Assembly: GCA_038496445.1 (NCBI GenBank)
Contig: JALMLS010000514.1
Span: 186,001-250,000 of the forward strand
Origin: Trichosphaerium sp. ATCC 40318
Taxonomy: Eukaryota; Discosea; Flabellinia; Trichosidae
DNA length: 64,000 nucleotides
Reading direction: 5' to 3'
Shown: piece by piece, positions 33,819 to 46,306 of the stretch
Numbering within the stretch: position 1 is the first letter of the stretch
Layout of the letters: each line of letters starts with the position of its first letter
Notes under the pieces: generated by a model
The model's input: only the letters and a program-made list of their open reading frames with translations
The model's database searches: none
Told to the model about the DNA's origin: nothing
Position numbers and translations under genes: made by a program

Positions 33819-36800
33819 GAATAATACTAGCAGGTTGAGCTTCCTGTCTCTTCTTTTTTATAAGCTCCATCTCTTCAGGTGAAAATTGTAAAATCTTTGA
33901 AATTACAGGAAGAAGAGCCTCATGCTTCTCATTTGTCATATAGTTAATAATAACATTCTTTAAATACTCCATATCAGCATTTTCTCTATTACAAGAACGC
34001 TCCAAACGACGTATTTCTTCCTTCAATGCAGATTGTTGCATAGTATGCAAATTAACAAGTTTCTTGCTATCATGGAGTTCAACTTGTAGCTCTTCCAGCT
34101 GACGCCTAAGAACCTGCATCTCTCCATCACGTACTGCCTAAGCAAATTTTTAACCCATATACTGCAACAAAAACAAGAAGGTAAATGAGCGTACTTGAAG
34201 TCGAGCAAAATGTAAAATATCAGAGTTGTCTGGTTTTTCGGATGCATCTTCAGATTGACGTGGAGTTGTAGGTGCACCTGTGACGTCATCAATATATCAC
34301 TTTGTCTTATAAACGTACTAGGTGGTTTAATTTGCATAGAAAGAAGCTCAATACGATCCTTAAGGTTAGCAACTTCTCTATCTTTTGCCTCCATCATCTG
34401 GAATTAAAACTGTTAAAAACACGTGGAAAATGTTTACGAAAAGAATTGTTTAGTGGCGGTTTTTTTACCTTTGCAGCTTGTTCTTTGTACTGTGTTAGCT
34501 GCGTCTGTATGCTACCCATAGCCTCCTCACTCTTTATATTAATTTCAGAGAGTACTAGTAACGATACGTTAAACACAACACTAGAAAATAATAACATACT
34601 CTTCTTATGTTTTTCTTGAAGTTCTGAATATTTTTCTCTAACTTTCAACGTTTTAGCTTTAAGCAAAGCTTCTTTTTGAGCAAAACTGAGTAACCCATGC
34701 TCATGCTTCTTCTCTAAGTCTGAGTGCTGAGTCTTAAGAACTTCTAACTCAGCTTTAGACTTGAGCAAGTCAGCAGTAGAATCATTGAGCACTTGATTAT
34801 CACTAAACACAGAAAGTTATTTAAAAAAATATAAAAAGGGTTTTGTTTACCTCTTCAAACTATCAATCTCAGATGACATAGCAGAAAGCTTTGCACGTAA
34901 TTTCTGTGTCAACATATCATCTTCATCGCCTTCTACATTATCTACTGAAGAATCTATTTCTTCAGCTTGCTTCTGAGCCATTTTTGTTTGTTGTAACATC
35001 GCCGCATTTGCTCGTGCTCTGTATGTCTTGAATTCATGTGCAGTTTTTGCTGATTCCTCCTCAAGGGTACGAAGCTTTGACTCCTAGTTTTAATCATTAG
35101 CACACACAGGTACCTATAGAATACGCTGACATACATAAGCAAGCTCACGCTCTCTTTGAGAGCGAGCTAAAAGTCTAATTTTAGCATCAAGTTCTTCCTT
35201 CAGTTTAGCAGCTACAGCATGATCGATACTGCTCTGAAGCGATCTCTCCATAGTCTCCAAGTCAACTGTTAACTTGTGGTTCTTCTAAATGGTTGCATTA
35301 GCCTGAGGAAAAAACCCAACAAGGATGGAAACATAACAAGAAAAAAAATCAGAACAAAAACGTACTTTTTGATATTGGTTGACTTGTTTCTCACGTTTTT
35401 GAACTTGCTTTCGTAACTCTGTTATAGAATTGTTTGCACGTCCCAAAAGCATACCAAGGCGCTTCATCTTAGCCTCAAGAGCAGTAGCTTTTCCTTTATT
35501 GGCATCTAATTTACAGTTAACAAAGTTGAGCTAAAGGAATATCTATTACCAGCTTCCTGGCTCTCAGCAGCGGTTGTGAGTTCTCTCAAGTTAGCTATCT
35601 GCTTGGTAGCAATACCTAATTCTTGTTCAAGGTTATTAGCCTTAGAAGTAGTCTCCTAGAAGTAATCTTTAGTAACAGAAAGTGAGATAGCTAGAATTGA
35701 ACCTGTAAGTTTGATTTGAGTGCACTCAATGCAGCGTCTCGAGAATTGATGCTATCAGACATCTCTTGGAGTTTATCTTCTGCTTCCTTGAGAAGAGAAT
35801 CTTTCATCTCAAGCAAGTTTTGTAACTACAACAGAGCGTGAGTGTAAAGTAAAACGGGTATTGATTCAAAGAAAAAAGAAATATACGAACCTCAGCAGAG
35901 TCTTTAGGAAGCGTGCTTGACTCTTCAAGCTGCTTCTCCAACTCTTGGATCTTCTCATCATACTCAACCTGAAGCGTTTGAATTTCTTCTATATGCTGCG
36001 CTCTTAGTTGTTGCATCTCGCTTTTTGCTGACTCCAAATGTGTCGCTGATGTTTCCTTGTGAAGTTTATGGTCATTCTTTAATGTCTCAACATGAGTATT
36101 CAAGGATTGAACGTGTTCCTCATGCTTAGCAAGAGTATCTTGGTGAGCAGCATGTAATGCATCAGCACGTGCTTGTTCTTCTCTATGCTTTTGAGATAAC
36201 TCTTCATGAGTTGCTTGTAGAGTGTCATGAACAGCTTGAAGCTCAAGAATTTTGCTTTCGCTTTGCTCTTGTTGTGTACTTGCTTCTTCTCTTGCTTTCT
36301 CAAGTTGGGACTTAACCTTCTTGTATCCCATCTGGAATTTCTTTAAGCTTTCCTTTTTAGCCTGCGCTTCAGCCTGAACGAAACAAGTAAGCAACAAAAA
36401 ACATACAAGTCAAAAAATCTTACAGCCATTTCCTCAGCAGTTTTCTTATGCTTCTCAGACTCAGCTTTAAGTGTTGATAGCTGCTCTTTATGATCATCTA
36501 ACTGTTTCTGTACTAGTTCCAGTTGAGCCTAGAGGCATAACTTAGATAGTTCTTCATGGAACTTCAAGACCCAAACAAAGAGCTACGAACCTGTGACTCC
36601 TTGATTGCTTTCACATGAGCATTTTTATCTCCTTCAAGCACACTAGACTTATCTTTATGCTCAGCAAGTTCTATCTTGTGAGACTCTAGTTCAGCCTTAT
36701 GCTTCTCAATATCCTTCAACAAAGCAGCTTTGTGCTCTTGTTCACTCTTTATCTCACTATCTAGCTTCTTAGCACGACTTGCTTCTTCTTCAAGACGTTT

Positions 36801-39800
36801 TTCCATCGCAGCTTTTTCTGCTAAAGCTTCTTCATGGGCTGTAGTCTTATCTTCAAGCTGCTTCTTGTACTAGAACTCGTATTAGCACAACATCAAGTTA
36901 ATACCCTTTTTTTACCTTGCCAAGAGCTTCTTGGGCTTGACTGAGCAATTGTTTGCGGTTCTCAAGTTTTGATTGTGTTCTTGCTATTTGTTGTTTATGT
37001 TTTTCTTCGAGTGTTTTCATTTCTTCTTCCTTTGCAGTCAATTCTTTAAGAGCTGCAGCTGCACGCTCATCATGTAGCTTCATTTGCTCCTTCAAAGCAG
37101 CTTTTGCTTCTTCTTCAGAGGTCTGAGCGGCAACCAAAGCTTCCTAGAGTTATGTTAAAGCAGAGGTACTTTAGCGCTCATAAAACACTTACTTTAATCT
37201 TTGATATGGCTTCACTTTCTGTGTCTTGAGCAAGCTTTAATTGAGCTTCTAGAGCAACTACACGTTCCTCATGTGCACTAGAGACATCTTGATGAGCACG
37301 TTTGGCAGTTTCTATTTCCTCTGTCATCATAGCTGTGTGTTCTTCCAAAGTCTTTTCAGCGGTCATCAACGCTTCTTTAAGCTGCTTGATTTCTTCTTCT
37401 TGAGATTCTGCTCTGGCTTCAAATTCTTGTACCATGGTTTCATGCGCCTTAGTAGCAACTTCTTTCGCTGTTACGGCTTCATGCAAGAGCTCCTAAAACA
37501 AGTTAGCTCGTAAACCAAAAAAATGAACAAAAAGCACCTTTAATTTGTCAAACTCAACTTTCGCCTTTTCTTTGTCTTGTTGCATCTGTCTCTCTTGTAG
37601 TTTGGTTTTTCCTTCGACTTCATGTAGCTTTATAGATAACTGGGAGTGTTCCTCAGATAGTACTTGATACTTCTCAGAGGCATCTTGAATCTGAGAACGC
37701 ATCTTTTCTTCTTCCTCAGAAGCGCTCTTTTGTGAACTTTCCAAAGTAGATTTGACATTCACAAGCTCGCGCTCCAGTACCTTTAGCTTATCTTCAAGCT
37801 TCTCGGCTTCTTCCTTAGCATTATCCTTATGAACTCTTATTTCTTTTTCTTTATCACGTATTTGCTCTTGAGCAGCTGTTAAAGCATCCTCAGCTTCCTT
37901 GATACGCTCATCAAAATGGGTTTGCTGCACGGATAACTTTTGAGACATATCATCGGCCAACTTTGCCTTCTCTGAAGCATGTTCTTGCTCTGCATTATCC
38001 AATTCACGTTGAAGTTCCTCCAAAGCCTTCTCATGAACATCTTTTTTAGATTCAAAGTCCTTAACGGTTTCTTCAAGCTTAACTTCAGCCTCACCAAGGT
38101 TTTTCTTTGTTCTATCAAGTTCTTCTTCTAAGGTAACACGTTCATTCTTCTCCTTATGTGCTTGCTCTTCTAGTTTCTCAATCTCAGCAACAGAACTAGT
38201 CTTCTCAGCCTCTAATTGATTCCTTAAAGATTCAAGCTCTTCTTGGAGATTATTAAGTGTGTCAAGTTTATCTTGATCCTCGCTCATCTGACCAGACTTT
38301 CGAAGAAAAAAAAATTAGAAATAAGGAACACTTCAAAGCGTTCTTCTTCTTCTAGCTTACCTGCAACTTTTGCAATGCGTATCTAACATCATCGTTCTCT
38401 TTCTTAAGTTCATCTTCACTCTTTTTCTTTTCTTCTTTAATCTCTTCAATGCGACTAATAAGACTTGCAATCTCTTGATCACCATGAATAACTTTACGAT
38501 TTTCTTCTTCAAGTTTATCTTCAAGTGTCCTCACACTAACCTTAACTTCCTCTAACTGCTTCTCTATAGCTTCATACTCTTCTTGAGCCTTCTTAGAAGC
38601 TTCTTCTGCCTCTTCACCTTTTGTAACATGTAAGGCAATCTTCTCATTCAAAGCGGAAACTTCTTGTTCAGAGAACGCAATCTTATTATTCAACTCCTCT
38701 TCCTCAATCTTCCAATCTTTAATCTTTAGTTCTGAAGCTTCTAACTTTCTCTCCAAGTCGTCAACTTGGGTTAAAATACTCTCTTTCTCAGCCTTAAGAC
38801 TTGTAGACTCTTTCTCCATATCGGCAATCTTCTCATTCAAATCTGCAATCTCCTGCTTCGCACCATCAACAGAACGTTGTAGTTCTTCTGTTTGAAGCTG
38901 TAACTGCTTAGACTTAGACTCAGCGTTTGCTGCAATCTCTTTAGTTTCTTGTTGTTGAGCAAGGAGACGTGTTTTCTCCGCTTGAGCAATTGTTTCAAGA
39001 GCTTCAACTTTCAAAGTTAACCCTTCAATTGTCGCATCTTTAGTGGCGAGTTCTTGATTCTCAGAGTTAAGATTAGAAAGCTGATTCTTGTATTCCTCAA
39101 TAGTTTTTTCCAGCTTGGCGTTGTTAGCTTGAGTTTCAACAAGTTTTTTTTTGAAGCTATTAACCTCCGTTTTCGCTGATTCCAGCGCTTCTGATTGTGC
39201 TTTGTATTTTTCCAATTCTTGTTCTCTGGCACTGAGCGTTACTAAAGGTAGCATGAGATACTTGTGTGCAGCTACAACGTTATCATTTACGTAAAAAGAA
39301 AAAGGTAAAACGAATGAAGGTGTTAAAAGCAAAAGGCTTATCTGGGAGTCGAACCCAGGACCTCCCGCTTACTAGGCGGGCGCAATAACCAACTATGCTA
39401 ACAAGCCATTACTGATGACTTTTTACCTAGTACCAAGTCGACCGATCATTTACAACATAACTAATCAATCAAATACAGAGAGATTGGGCTTTTTTCACCA
39501 GTAAAAATCAGTCAACTGGTTTTAGGTAAAAAGTCATCAGTAATGGCTTGTTAGCATAGTTGGTTATTGCGCCCGCCTAGTAAGCGGGAGGAAACTGATG
39601 TGACCTTGTTGCAACAATGTTTAGATTGTCAATCAGTACCTTTTACTTCTTCCATTTTACCCCTCATTTCCTCTACAGCTGCATTTGAATACGCTTCAGC
39701 GGCTTTCAATGCTTCTGTGAGAGAGGCATTGTCATTACCGGCTGCTTTAATCTCCGCAGTCAAATCCTCAACCTGCTTTGCAAGACCACTCGCTGTTTCC

Positions 39801-41801
39801 TTATGTCCTTCAGATAACTTTGCTGTATCCTCAAGAGCAGACAGCTTAGCAACAAGAGTTTGATTTTCAAGTGAAGCTTTAGTATTTGATTCTAATTCCA
39901 AGTGAGACAACGAGTTGTTTCGAGAGTAATGAAAACGCTAAAAAAAAACTAATGTTGCACCTGTTGCTGCTTCGAACTTTTTCTTTAGACCTTCAATTTC
40001 TGTATCACGATCTTCCGTATGCGCTTTTGACTCATCAAGCTGTTCAGAGAGCGAAGCTATTTTTTGTTTCAATACCAACTCTCCTTCGCTCAATTTTATC
40101 TCCAATGCATTAGCTTTGTCATTTGCTTCTTTGAGCGCTTGCTGACTAAAGTGAAGTTCTGTTTGAACACCAGATAACTCTCCAGTGAGCCTATCAACTT
40201 CCTTTGATGATTTGTCAGACACAGGCTCTCCTTTAGATGCATTGTCCTTATAATCATTGAATTCTTTCCGCAAACTGTCATAACTACTTTTTGCCTGAGC
40301 CAACTCGTCTTGCAACTTTTTAACCTCTTCTCCTGTAGTATCCGGTTGTTTTTGTTCTTGTTCAGGTTTGTTTTTAAGCGTAGTCTTGAGCTCTTCAAAA
40401 AGGTTTTGTTGCACACTCAACGCTTTTTCAAGTTCAGCTATTTTGCCTTCATTCTTTTTAAGTTTTTCTATTTCAGCATCTTTTTCCTGAAGTATAATTG
40501 CAGCATTCTTCAAATGACATAATTAATAAATACTTTTTATGTAATCTAGCACATACATCAACTTTCTCTTGAGCCATTTTAATATCTTCTTTACCCAATT
40601 CACGTTCTTCTAGAAGATCTAAAAAGTTTGTTACAAAATTTTTTCGATGCTGTTTTCGCGTCACAAAACAATGCGTACTTCGCTGTCTAGTTTGGAGCTC
40701 TTGGATTATTTCATCTTTTGTAGTAAGCTCAATTTGCTACATATCAAATGAGACCAGGGTTGCTTGCATTCAATGTATTTAAACCAAAAGAGAAAAGAAA
40801 AGAAATATTGAAAAGATTTATGTTTTGTTAACAATCGACGATTACTTACTTGACTGTCAATCTTGATCTTTTGTTGTTGCTTAGATGTCTGCACATTAGA
40901 GTTAGTTTTAACTTAACATGATGTAAAGAGAATTACCTCAAGATCTGAAATAGTTTCTTCTAGTTCTGAAATAATTGACAGCTGTTCCGATTGGTCACCT
41001 GACTGTAATCCTAGTTCACGTGATTTTAGAATAAAATTAAACAAAAATTATCATAAACTAGAAGGTTAATTTACTTACTCTGATATCTAGATTCTAATGA
41101 AGACATACGAAGCGCCACAGCATCCTAAAGAGTAAAAGAGTTAAAAAATATTTTTTCAGTTTTTATTTTTTTGTGCAGCAACACAAGCGTTAAAAATGTT
41201 ATAAATTAGTTTCACTGCATCACAAAGCTTTATCTACGCGTATGATGGTTGCTTTCGTCACCACCAAATACTAATCGGGAAGTGTAATTTCTAACTTGCC
41301 TTATCTTGCTCCATCTTTTTTACTTCGCCTACTAGTACGCGTTCTCTTGCATTAAACTTTTTGATCTTCATGTCGGCCGCAGTCACGAGTTGTTTCAGTT
41401 GTTTCGCATGAGCGTTTTGGCGTTTAATAAAGGCAACAAGTTGCTCTCGTGGAGCTTTAGCCAAGTCGATTTTACTCTAAATTGTAATTAATTCACTTTA
41501 TGCAACGTTGCTTTGTTGTACCTTATTCCCTGCCGATCTAGGCGATACTTGAGGCTTTCCAGCAGTGTTATCTTGCTTTGAGCCATCAGGGGAAGGAGCG
41601 GGTTCATTACCAGCCTACAATATGCGTATTAGCACTATTGGCGCCCTTACAACAAACTTCAAACCACCGCAAGTGACGAAAGTCATTTTTCGCTTCAACG
41701 CCAATTAAAATACGCACCTCTTCTGGATTACCTTTACCCAGTGCCCTATTTTCGCGAATATCACGAACACGTTGGCTAATACCTTTCCAAAAGTCTGCCA
41801 T
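33781..41801 (-). CDS. golgin: giant coiled-coil protein with GRIP domain
   Basis: Roughly 8 kb, more than 20 exons, over 2,000 residues. ATG at 41801 (MADFWKGISQRVRDIRENRA). A Ser/Pro-rich linker is followed by almost uninterrupted Glu/Lys/Gln/Leu heptads from about 41300 to 34000, for example DELAQAKSSYDSLRKEF and KQLEEVKVSVRTLEDKLEEE. The last exons encode a GRIP domain: YLKNVIINYMTNEKHEALLP, then VISKILQFSPEEMELIKK, ending near PTFGWSW. The GRIP tyrosine that binds Arl1-GTP in golgin-245/97 is present (YLKNV). Such golgins tether vesicles at the trans-Golgi. One intron (39242-39639, 398 nt) is several times longer than its neighbours and contains a tRNA gene. The end may be at 33781 or beyond one more intron. 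Confidence 0.85.
39335..39407 (-). tRNA. tRNA-Thr (anticodon AGU)
   Basis: A 73-nt cloverleaf on the minus strand. The acceptor stem GGCTTGT pairs with ATAAGCC (one G-U). The anticodon stem CCCGC/GCGGG encloses the loop CTAGTAA, giving anticodon AGT. The T arm is CTGGG-TTCGACT-CCCAG. The A box (TAGCATAGTTGG) and B box (GGTTCGACTCC) are intact, and TTTT follows directly as a Pol III terminator. No intron or encoded CCA. It lies inside an intron of the golgin gene in the same orientation. Confidence 0.93.
39361..39591. repeat. 69-nt perfect inverted repeat containing the 5' part of the tRNA
   Basis: Arms 39361-39429 and 39523-39591 are exact reverse complements, with a 93-nt spacer. Each includes 22 nt of upstream flank plus the tRNA 5' part through the anticodon arm. 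The second arm stops before the variable and T arms, so it is a truncated, B-box-less tRNA copy in opposite orientation. Confidence 0.92.
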
Positions 41802-41821
41802 TACGAATACGTTTCTATAGC

Positions 41822-42013
41822 TTACACGTCATAAGGGCTAATCACCTCAGCGTCATGCGGATCATATTGTTTACACCTTTTGACTTTTTTAACGACCGTT
41901 TCAGATGGTGACACGTACCTTTGATCACTACTGCCTAACAATGTTACTGGGCGCCTGCAAAACGAAAAAGAAAAATTATCGCTTTGCATTAAACTTAACG
42001 TCTTATTTTTCAT
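41822..42013 (-). CDS. possible small protein, 63 residues
   Basis: An open frame from ATG at 42013 to a stop at 41822, between the golgin and DnaJ starts. It reads [16 protein letters not shown], then [18 protein letters not shown] and [26 protein letters not shown] acceptor near 41955 suggests the second half may be an exon with another first exon. Family not recognised. It occupies what would otherwise be the divergent golgin/DnaJ promoter. Confidence 0.3.
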   Translation of the reverse strand: MKNKTLSLMQSDNFSFSFCRRPVTLLGSSDQRYVSPSETVVKKVKRCKQYDPHDAEVISPYDV

Positions 42014-42034
42014 TTTCAACCTAATCGCTTCAAA

Positions 42035-43556
42035 ATGACACTGCAGTGGAGAGATTATTACGCCATATTGGCTGTAGAAGTAACGGCGCAAGGCCCAGCG
42101 CTTAAAAAATCGTACCGTAAACTAGCTCTAAAATACCACCCAGATAGGAACATAGGTACGACAAGGTCTCTTTTGGGCACAACAAATACCCAAAAATGAC
42201 CCAACGCAATAATTTCTACTATTTCACTTTCCTCACGCGTTGTAATATTTTCTACCAGTACTTCAGGTGAAGGAAAGGAAGAAGCCGCCGAGCAGTTCAA
42301 ATTAATCGCTGAAGCGTATGAAGTCCTTAGTGATGAAACTAAACGCAAGAAATACGATGCTACGTACTATCAACACAAGCAAGGTCGGCAAAGCGCGCCA
42401 CCTCCAAGTGCTCCTCAGTATCAACCACAACAACGTAGCTATGCGCCGCCGCCACAATATGGCTGGCAGTACAACCCAAGGAACCCAAGAGATGTTTTTA
42501 CAGACTTTTTTTCAAATGACACAGCTAGAGGTTACTCTCGCACATCTGCTCCTGGAAGCGGTTATCCTCCTGGATGGCCAGCAGGGTCATTTGAGCTTAA
42601 ACCGTATCATAAAACTGACAAGTTTTTTGTTTTTGTAATTTCCTCGTTTTCTTCGATTTAATGACATCTCCTTAACGATACAGTTCCCCACCAATTCACC
42701 AAAATCTTGTTTGCACTCTTGAGGTACGTTTAGACGAAAAACCAACAAGTTGACTTTCGTAACAGAGTCATAATAAATTTATTTTGTTTTTTTGAACTTT
42801 TGTTTTAAATCTATGATCCAGGAGCTATACACTGGCACACAACGTACCATACGTATTAGAAAACAAACTATAGATTACATAAGTGGAAAATCGGAGATGG
42901 TAGAGCACTACCGCACCATAGTCGTACGCAGTTTTTAAACAATCAAAATGTTTTTTACACATGTTCTTTTTTACCTCTTTCGCGTTTCGCTTAGCTTATT
43001 TTATATTAGATTAAACCAGGTTGGAAAGAAGGAACTAACATTACTTTTCCTGGAGAAGGTGATGAACAACCAGGGTATAAACCTGCTGACTTGGTATTCA
43101 CAATTGTTGAACAAGAACACCCATTTTACATTCGTGAGGTACACTCTTCTTTCTTCGTTATTCGACGTAAAACAAACCGTTTATTCTGTTTAGGGAAATG
43201 ACTTGATATGGACTGCACAAATAAATCTTGAGCAAGCACTAACAGGTTGTATTTGTGAAGTTTCTACGCTTGATAATAGAAAATTAATGATAGAACTAAA
43301 AGATGTATGTGACATTCTTGTTTTTTTCAAAATGTCTTTTTTGACACTTTGATGAAATTCGCTTTTATTCATATTTCTGATTTAGGTTACGAATCCTGGA
43401 CATACACATATTGTCGATGGTGAAGGTTTCCCAAGTTCAAAGCCACCTAATCGTAAAGGAGACTTAATCATTAAGTTTGATGTTCTTTTCCCAAAAGCAC
43501 TTACAGGTGATCAAAGAACAAAGATTAAGGATGTACTTAGTTATTGCGAATACTAA
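42035..43556 (+). CDS. DnaJ/Hsp40 co-chaperone, class B (DNAJB/Sis1-like)
   Basis: Six or so exons, about 330 residues. ATG at 42035 ([16 protein letters not shown]). The J domain carries the HPD motif ([11 protein letters not shown]) that stimulates Hsp70 ATPase; it is split by an intron and continues [18 protein letters not shown]. Next comes a Pro/Gln/Tyr-rich linker ([20 protein letters not shown]) in place of a classical G/F region. There is no zinc-finger region, so it is class B. The C-terminal peptide-binding domains follow: [86 protein letters not shown]. Complete. Confidence 0.9.
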
Positions 43557-44174
43557 ACAGGTGTCTCTATACAATATTCATTATAAACAAAAATGATACT
43601 AAACAAACAGCCTATGTTTATTAAACGCTTGGACTGACCATCTAAATATTGTTACCAAAAAATCACGTGACATGTGATAATGTTAGAATTCCGCTAGGAA
43701 AAAGATTGTAGGGATGACCATGAAGTGAGAAATATCTTGACAATGAAGTATTTATCACGATGTCACTAGATTAGCATTTTCCAACTTTATCGGAAATTTG
43801 TACAAGTAGGGACTCACGTTATCGATAATGTGAACTGCGATGTTGCTTTTTTGTACCGCGGAACTTCTGTCTGACGTCACTAATAGACAACTTTGCTTGC
43901 GTACTTTGCTGCACTATTAGGCTGTTGTTTTGGTGCCGTGCAGTTGCTTTCGTCCGTATACTATTTCGGGTTTACGCTATTTTGGTAGTTCCGGGCAATG
44001 TCTCTACGCTAGCAATGCTTCGGTACTTACTGGATGGAATGGTGTTTGTTTATACACTAGCGCAACTGTACTCTTCCTAAAATAGTATTATCTTTGGCCA
44101 AATCTAGAATGAGACCAAAACTAAAAACTCACAACACAAACCACAACAACTCACTAAAAAACACGTACACAAAA
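43557..44174. other. spacer between DnaJ and LPMO-like gene
   Basis: About 620 nt: 3' end of DnaJ and promoter of the secreted LPMO-like gene. A CACGTGACATGTGAT motif lies near 43672. An in-frame ATG at 44094 would place 27 hydrophilic residues before the signal peptide, so I prefer the later start. No other gene seen. Confidence 0.45.
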
Positions 44175-46306
44175 ATGCAATACACTCACCTACTCGCACT
44201 AGTATGCGTAGTAGCACTTTACATTAGCTTTGCTTCTGCTCACAGTTTCATGTGTGTACCACGTCCTTTCACTGGCTTTGACGGTGGTTGCCGACACGAC
44301 AGAAATGGTAACAACCTTATTTGCCCTGGACCTTGTGAAGATTGGACCCAAGGTCGCGGAGGACCACAACAGAGGTTCACAAAAGCAAACGTACCTTTCG
44401 GTGCAACATACAGGCGTGGACAGAGAGTTACATTCGAATGGGCGTACGTAGATTGCGCTTTTGTAAAGCCTGTTTGGAAAGTTTCCTTTATCGCGCTACT
44501 AACGCTAGTTTAGTAAAAACAACCATAAAGCCGGTTTTACACGTTTAGCTATCTCACCATGGAAACATCAATACAACAAGCCAGAATTCGAGAAATTCGC
44601 TTTCGCTTACGTCTGCTGGTAAACAATAATCCCCAAGCATATTTCTAAGTACATGTAGGGACGGTCAAGCACAACCAAGTTACCGCAATGACCCTCGCGG
44701 CAAGAAACAATGCGGTGACAGTGGAGATGGCAAATACATCACGTACACTACAACAATCCCGGATTGCGTACCAGATGGTGAATACATTCTCGGTTGGGCT
44801 TGGTTCGGTGGCGCTAACTTGGGTGATTACTACTCTTGCTCCAAGATCGTTATTTCAGGTGGTAACACTTTAAAGGCCAGCTGTCCTGTATTGTGTAAGG
44901 AATGTGATTCTACAACTCATGAACTCGGTGTTTGTGCCAAAGAGGGTTGCAGCAGACACTCACGCAACTTCTTTGGAAATAACAAAAAGACACCCAATAG
45001 TTGTAATTCCAACACCCGTCTACTCAGCGAACAATATGGCGCTACTGGTTCTACAGGCGGTAACAGCAATGGTGGTAACAACAACGGCGGTAATAACAAC
45101 GGAAACAACAACGGTGGAAGCAACAATGGCGGAAACAACGGCGGAAACAACAACTCCGGAAACAACAATGGTGGAAACAACGGTGGAAACAACAATGGCG
45201 GTAACAATGGCGGCAATAATGGCGGTAATGGAAACATTCCTACATTAAAAGCCCCAGGTGTTGTTGGAGTACAATACTTCAGCTCCTTTGAAGATAGAAG
45301 CCAAGGAAATGCAGGTACACTTTACTATATTTTAGTCTTTTTTTCTTCATTTTGACTTTCACTTTGTTTTTTACTTACTTCTACGAATACAGGCGGTGAT
45401 ACATGTGCTCCAAAGAATGGAGGTTCCAAAATGGCTGATTTGCAATCAAACAACGGTGTATGTAACCTTGGATGGATCCAAGAAGGCGAATGGGTCATGT
45501 ATGATATTGACTTTCAAGCTGGTTCGTACAATGTTGAATTTGAAGTTGCATCTGCAAGAGCTGGTACACATGCCTTCGAAACAAGAGTAGAAGGTGGCGG
45601 GACAACTCAATTCTCATTCGGAGCAACTGGAGGTACATAGCCTTTGTTTTTCTTTTGTTTTTAACTTGGCTTATTTAAACTTGTCGTATTTGGTTCTTAC
45701 GATTGATACATAGGTTGGCAAAGTTACACAACTATCAGAGAGTTCATTGGATCTGTTGGAGGTGGGCGTAAAGAATTCACAATTGAAATGAAGTCAGATG
45801 ATTTCAACATTCGCAGTTTCAGGTTCATCAAAACTGAAAGCAATGGTGGTAACAACGGCGGCAACAACAATGGCGGCAACAACCGTGGAAACAATGGCGG
45901 TAACAACAGGGATAACAACAGAAACAACAACAACTGTCCAGGCAAACGTGATCTGTAAGTTTTTTTTTATTGAACTCTTTTGTTTGTTTTTTTTTTGCTT
46001 ATTTTATGCCCTAGTGAATCACAAAGCAAGGCTTTGATTCTCAAAGAACCAACAGAAATGATCAGAGGTTCTAAATACGTTATGCCTGTCCGATACTTTG
46101 CTGCTGAAGATAGCGTTGTTCAAGTCTTAATGTGGAACAACATGAAGCCAATCTCAACTGGTTATGCTCTTGTTGAAGCAGGCGAGAATGTTACAAATGT
46201 AACAGTATCTGTGCCTACACACGCTCAAAGTGGTAACTACTTCTTGACAACACATGTACAAGCTCAATCTGATGTCACTCAGAGCAGCTTTGTCAAAGTA
46301 AACTAA
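44175..46306 (+). CDS. secreted LPMO-like protein with CBM6 and Asn/Gly linkers
   Basis: ATG at 44175 gives a clean signal peptide (MQYTHLLALVCVVALYISFA), with cleavage after SFASA leaving His as the mature N-terminus (HSFMCVPRPF). A copper-dependent lytic polysaccharide monooxygenase needs exactly this residue. Exon 2 (44514-44618) supplies a second candidate copper ligand in NNHKAGFTRLAI. Exon 3 has PDGEYILGWAWFGGANLGDY followed by YSCSKIVI, the LPMO core signature. About 45050-45235 is an Asn/Gly repeat linker. A CBM6-type module follows (NNGVCNLGWIQEGEWVMYDI, YNVEFEVASARAG, WQSYTTI), then a second Asn/Gly linker and a roughly 90-residue beta-sandwich-like C-terminal domain. It probably cleaves chitin, cellulose or a bacterial polymer extracellularly. 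The AA family is not assignable by eye. Confidence 0.75.
45050..45237 (+). repeat. Asn/Gly-rich coding minisatellite (linker)
   Basis: Imperfect 9-15 nt units built from GGYGGNAACAAY encode runs of GGNNNGGNN between the LPMO-like and CBM6 modules. A shorter related tract lies at 45838-45935. Flexible linkers of this type separate catalytic and binding modules. Confidence 0.7.

Noticed and set aside
35917-36129. Plus-strand frames across the golgin locus (35917-36129, 37271-37513, 39567-39863)
   Set aside because: They are antisense to long coiled-coil exons with consistent heptads and splice sites on the minus strand.
39523-39591. Second tRNA-Thr gene
   Set aside because: It lacks the variable and T arms and the 3' acceptor strand, so it cannot fold as a tRNA and lacks the B box.
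44917-45237. Minus-strand frame rich in Leu and Pro opposite the LPMO-like gene
   Set aside because: It is the complement of the Asn/Gly coding linker. The plus frame carries the signal peptide, LPMO and CBM6 motifs.
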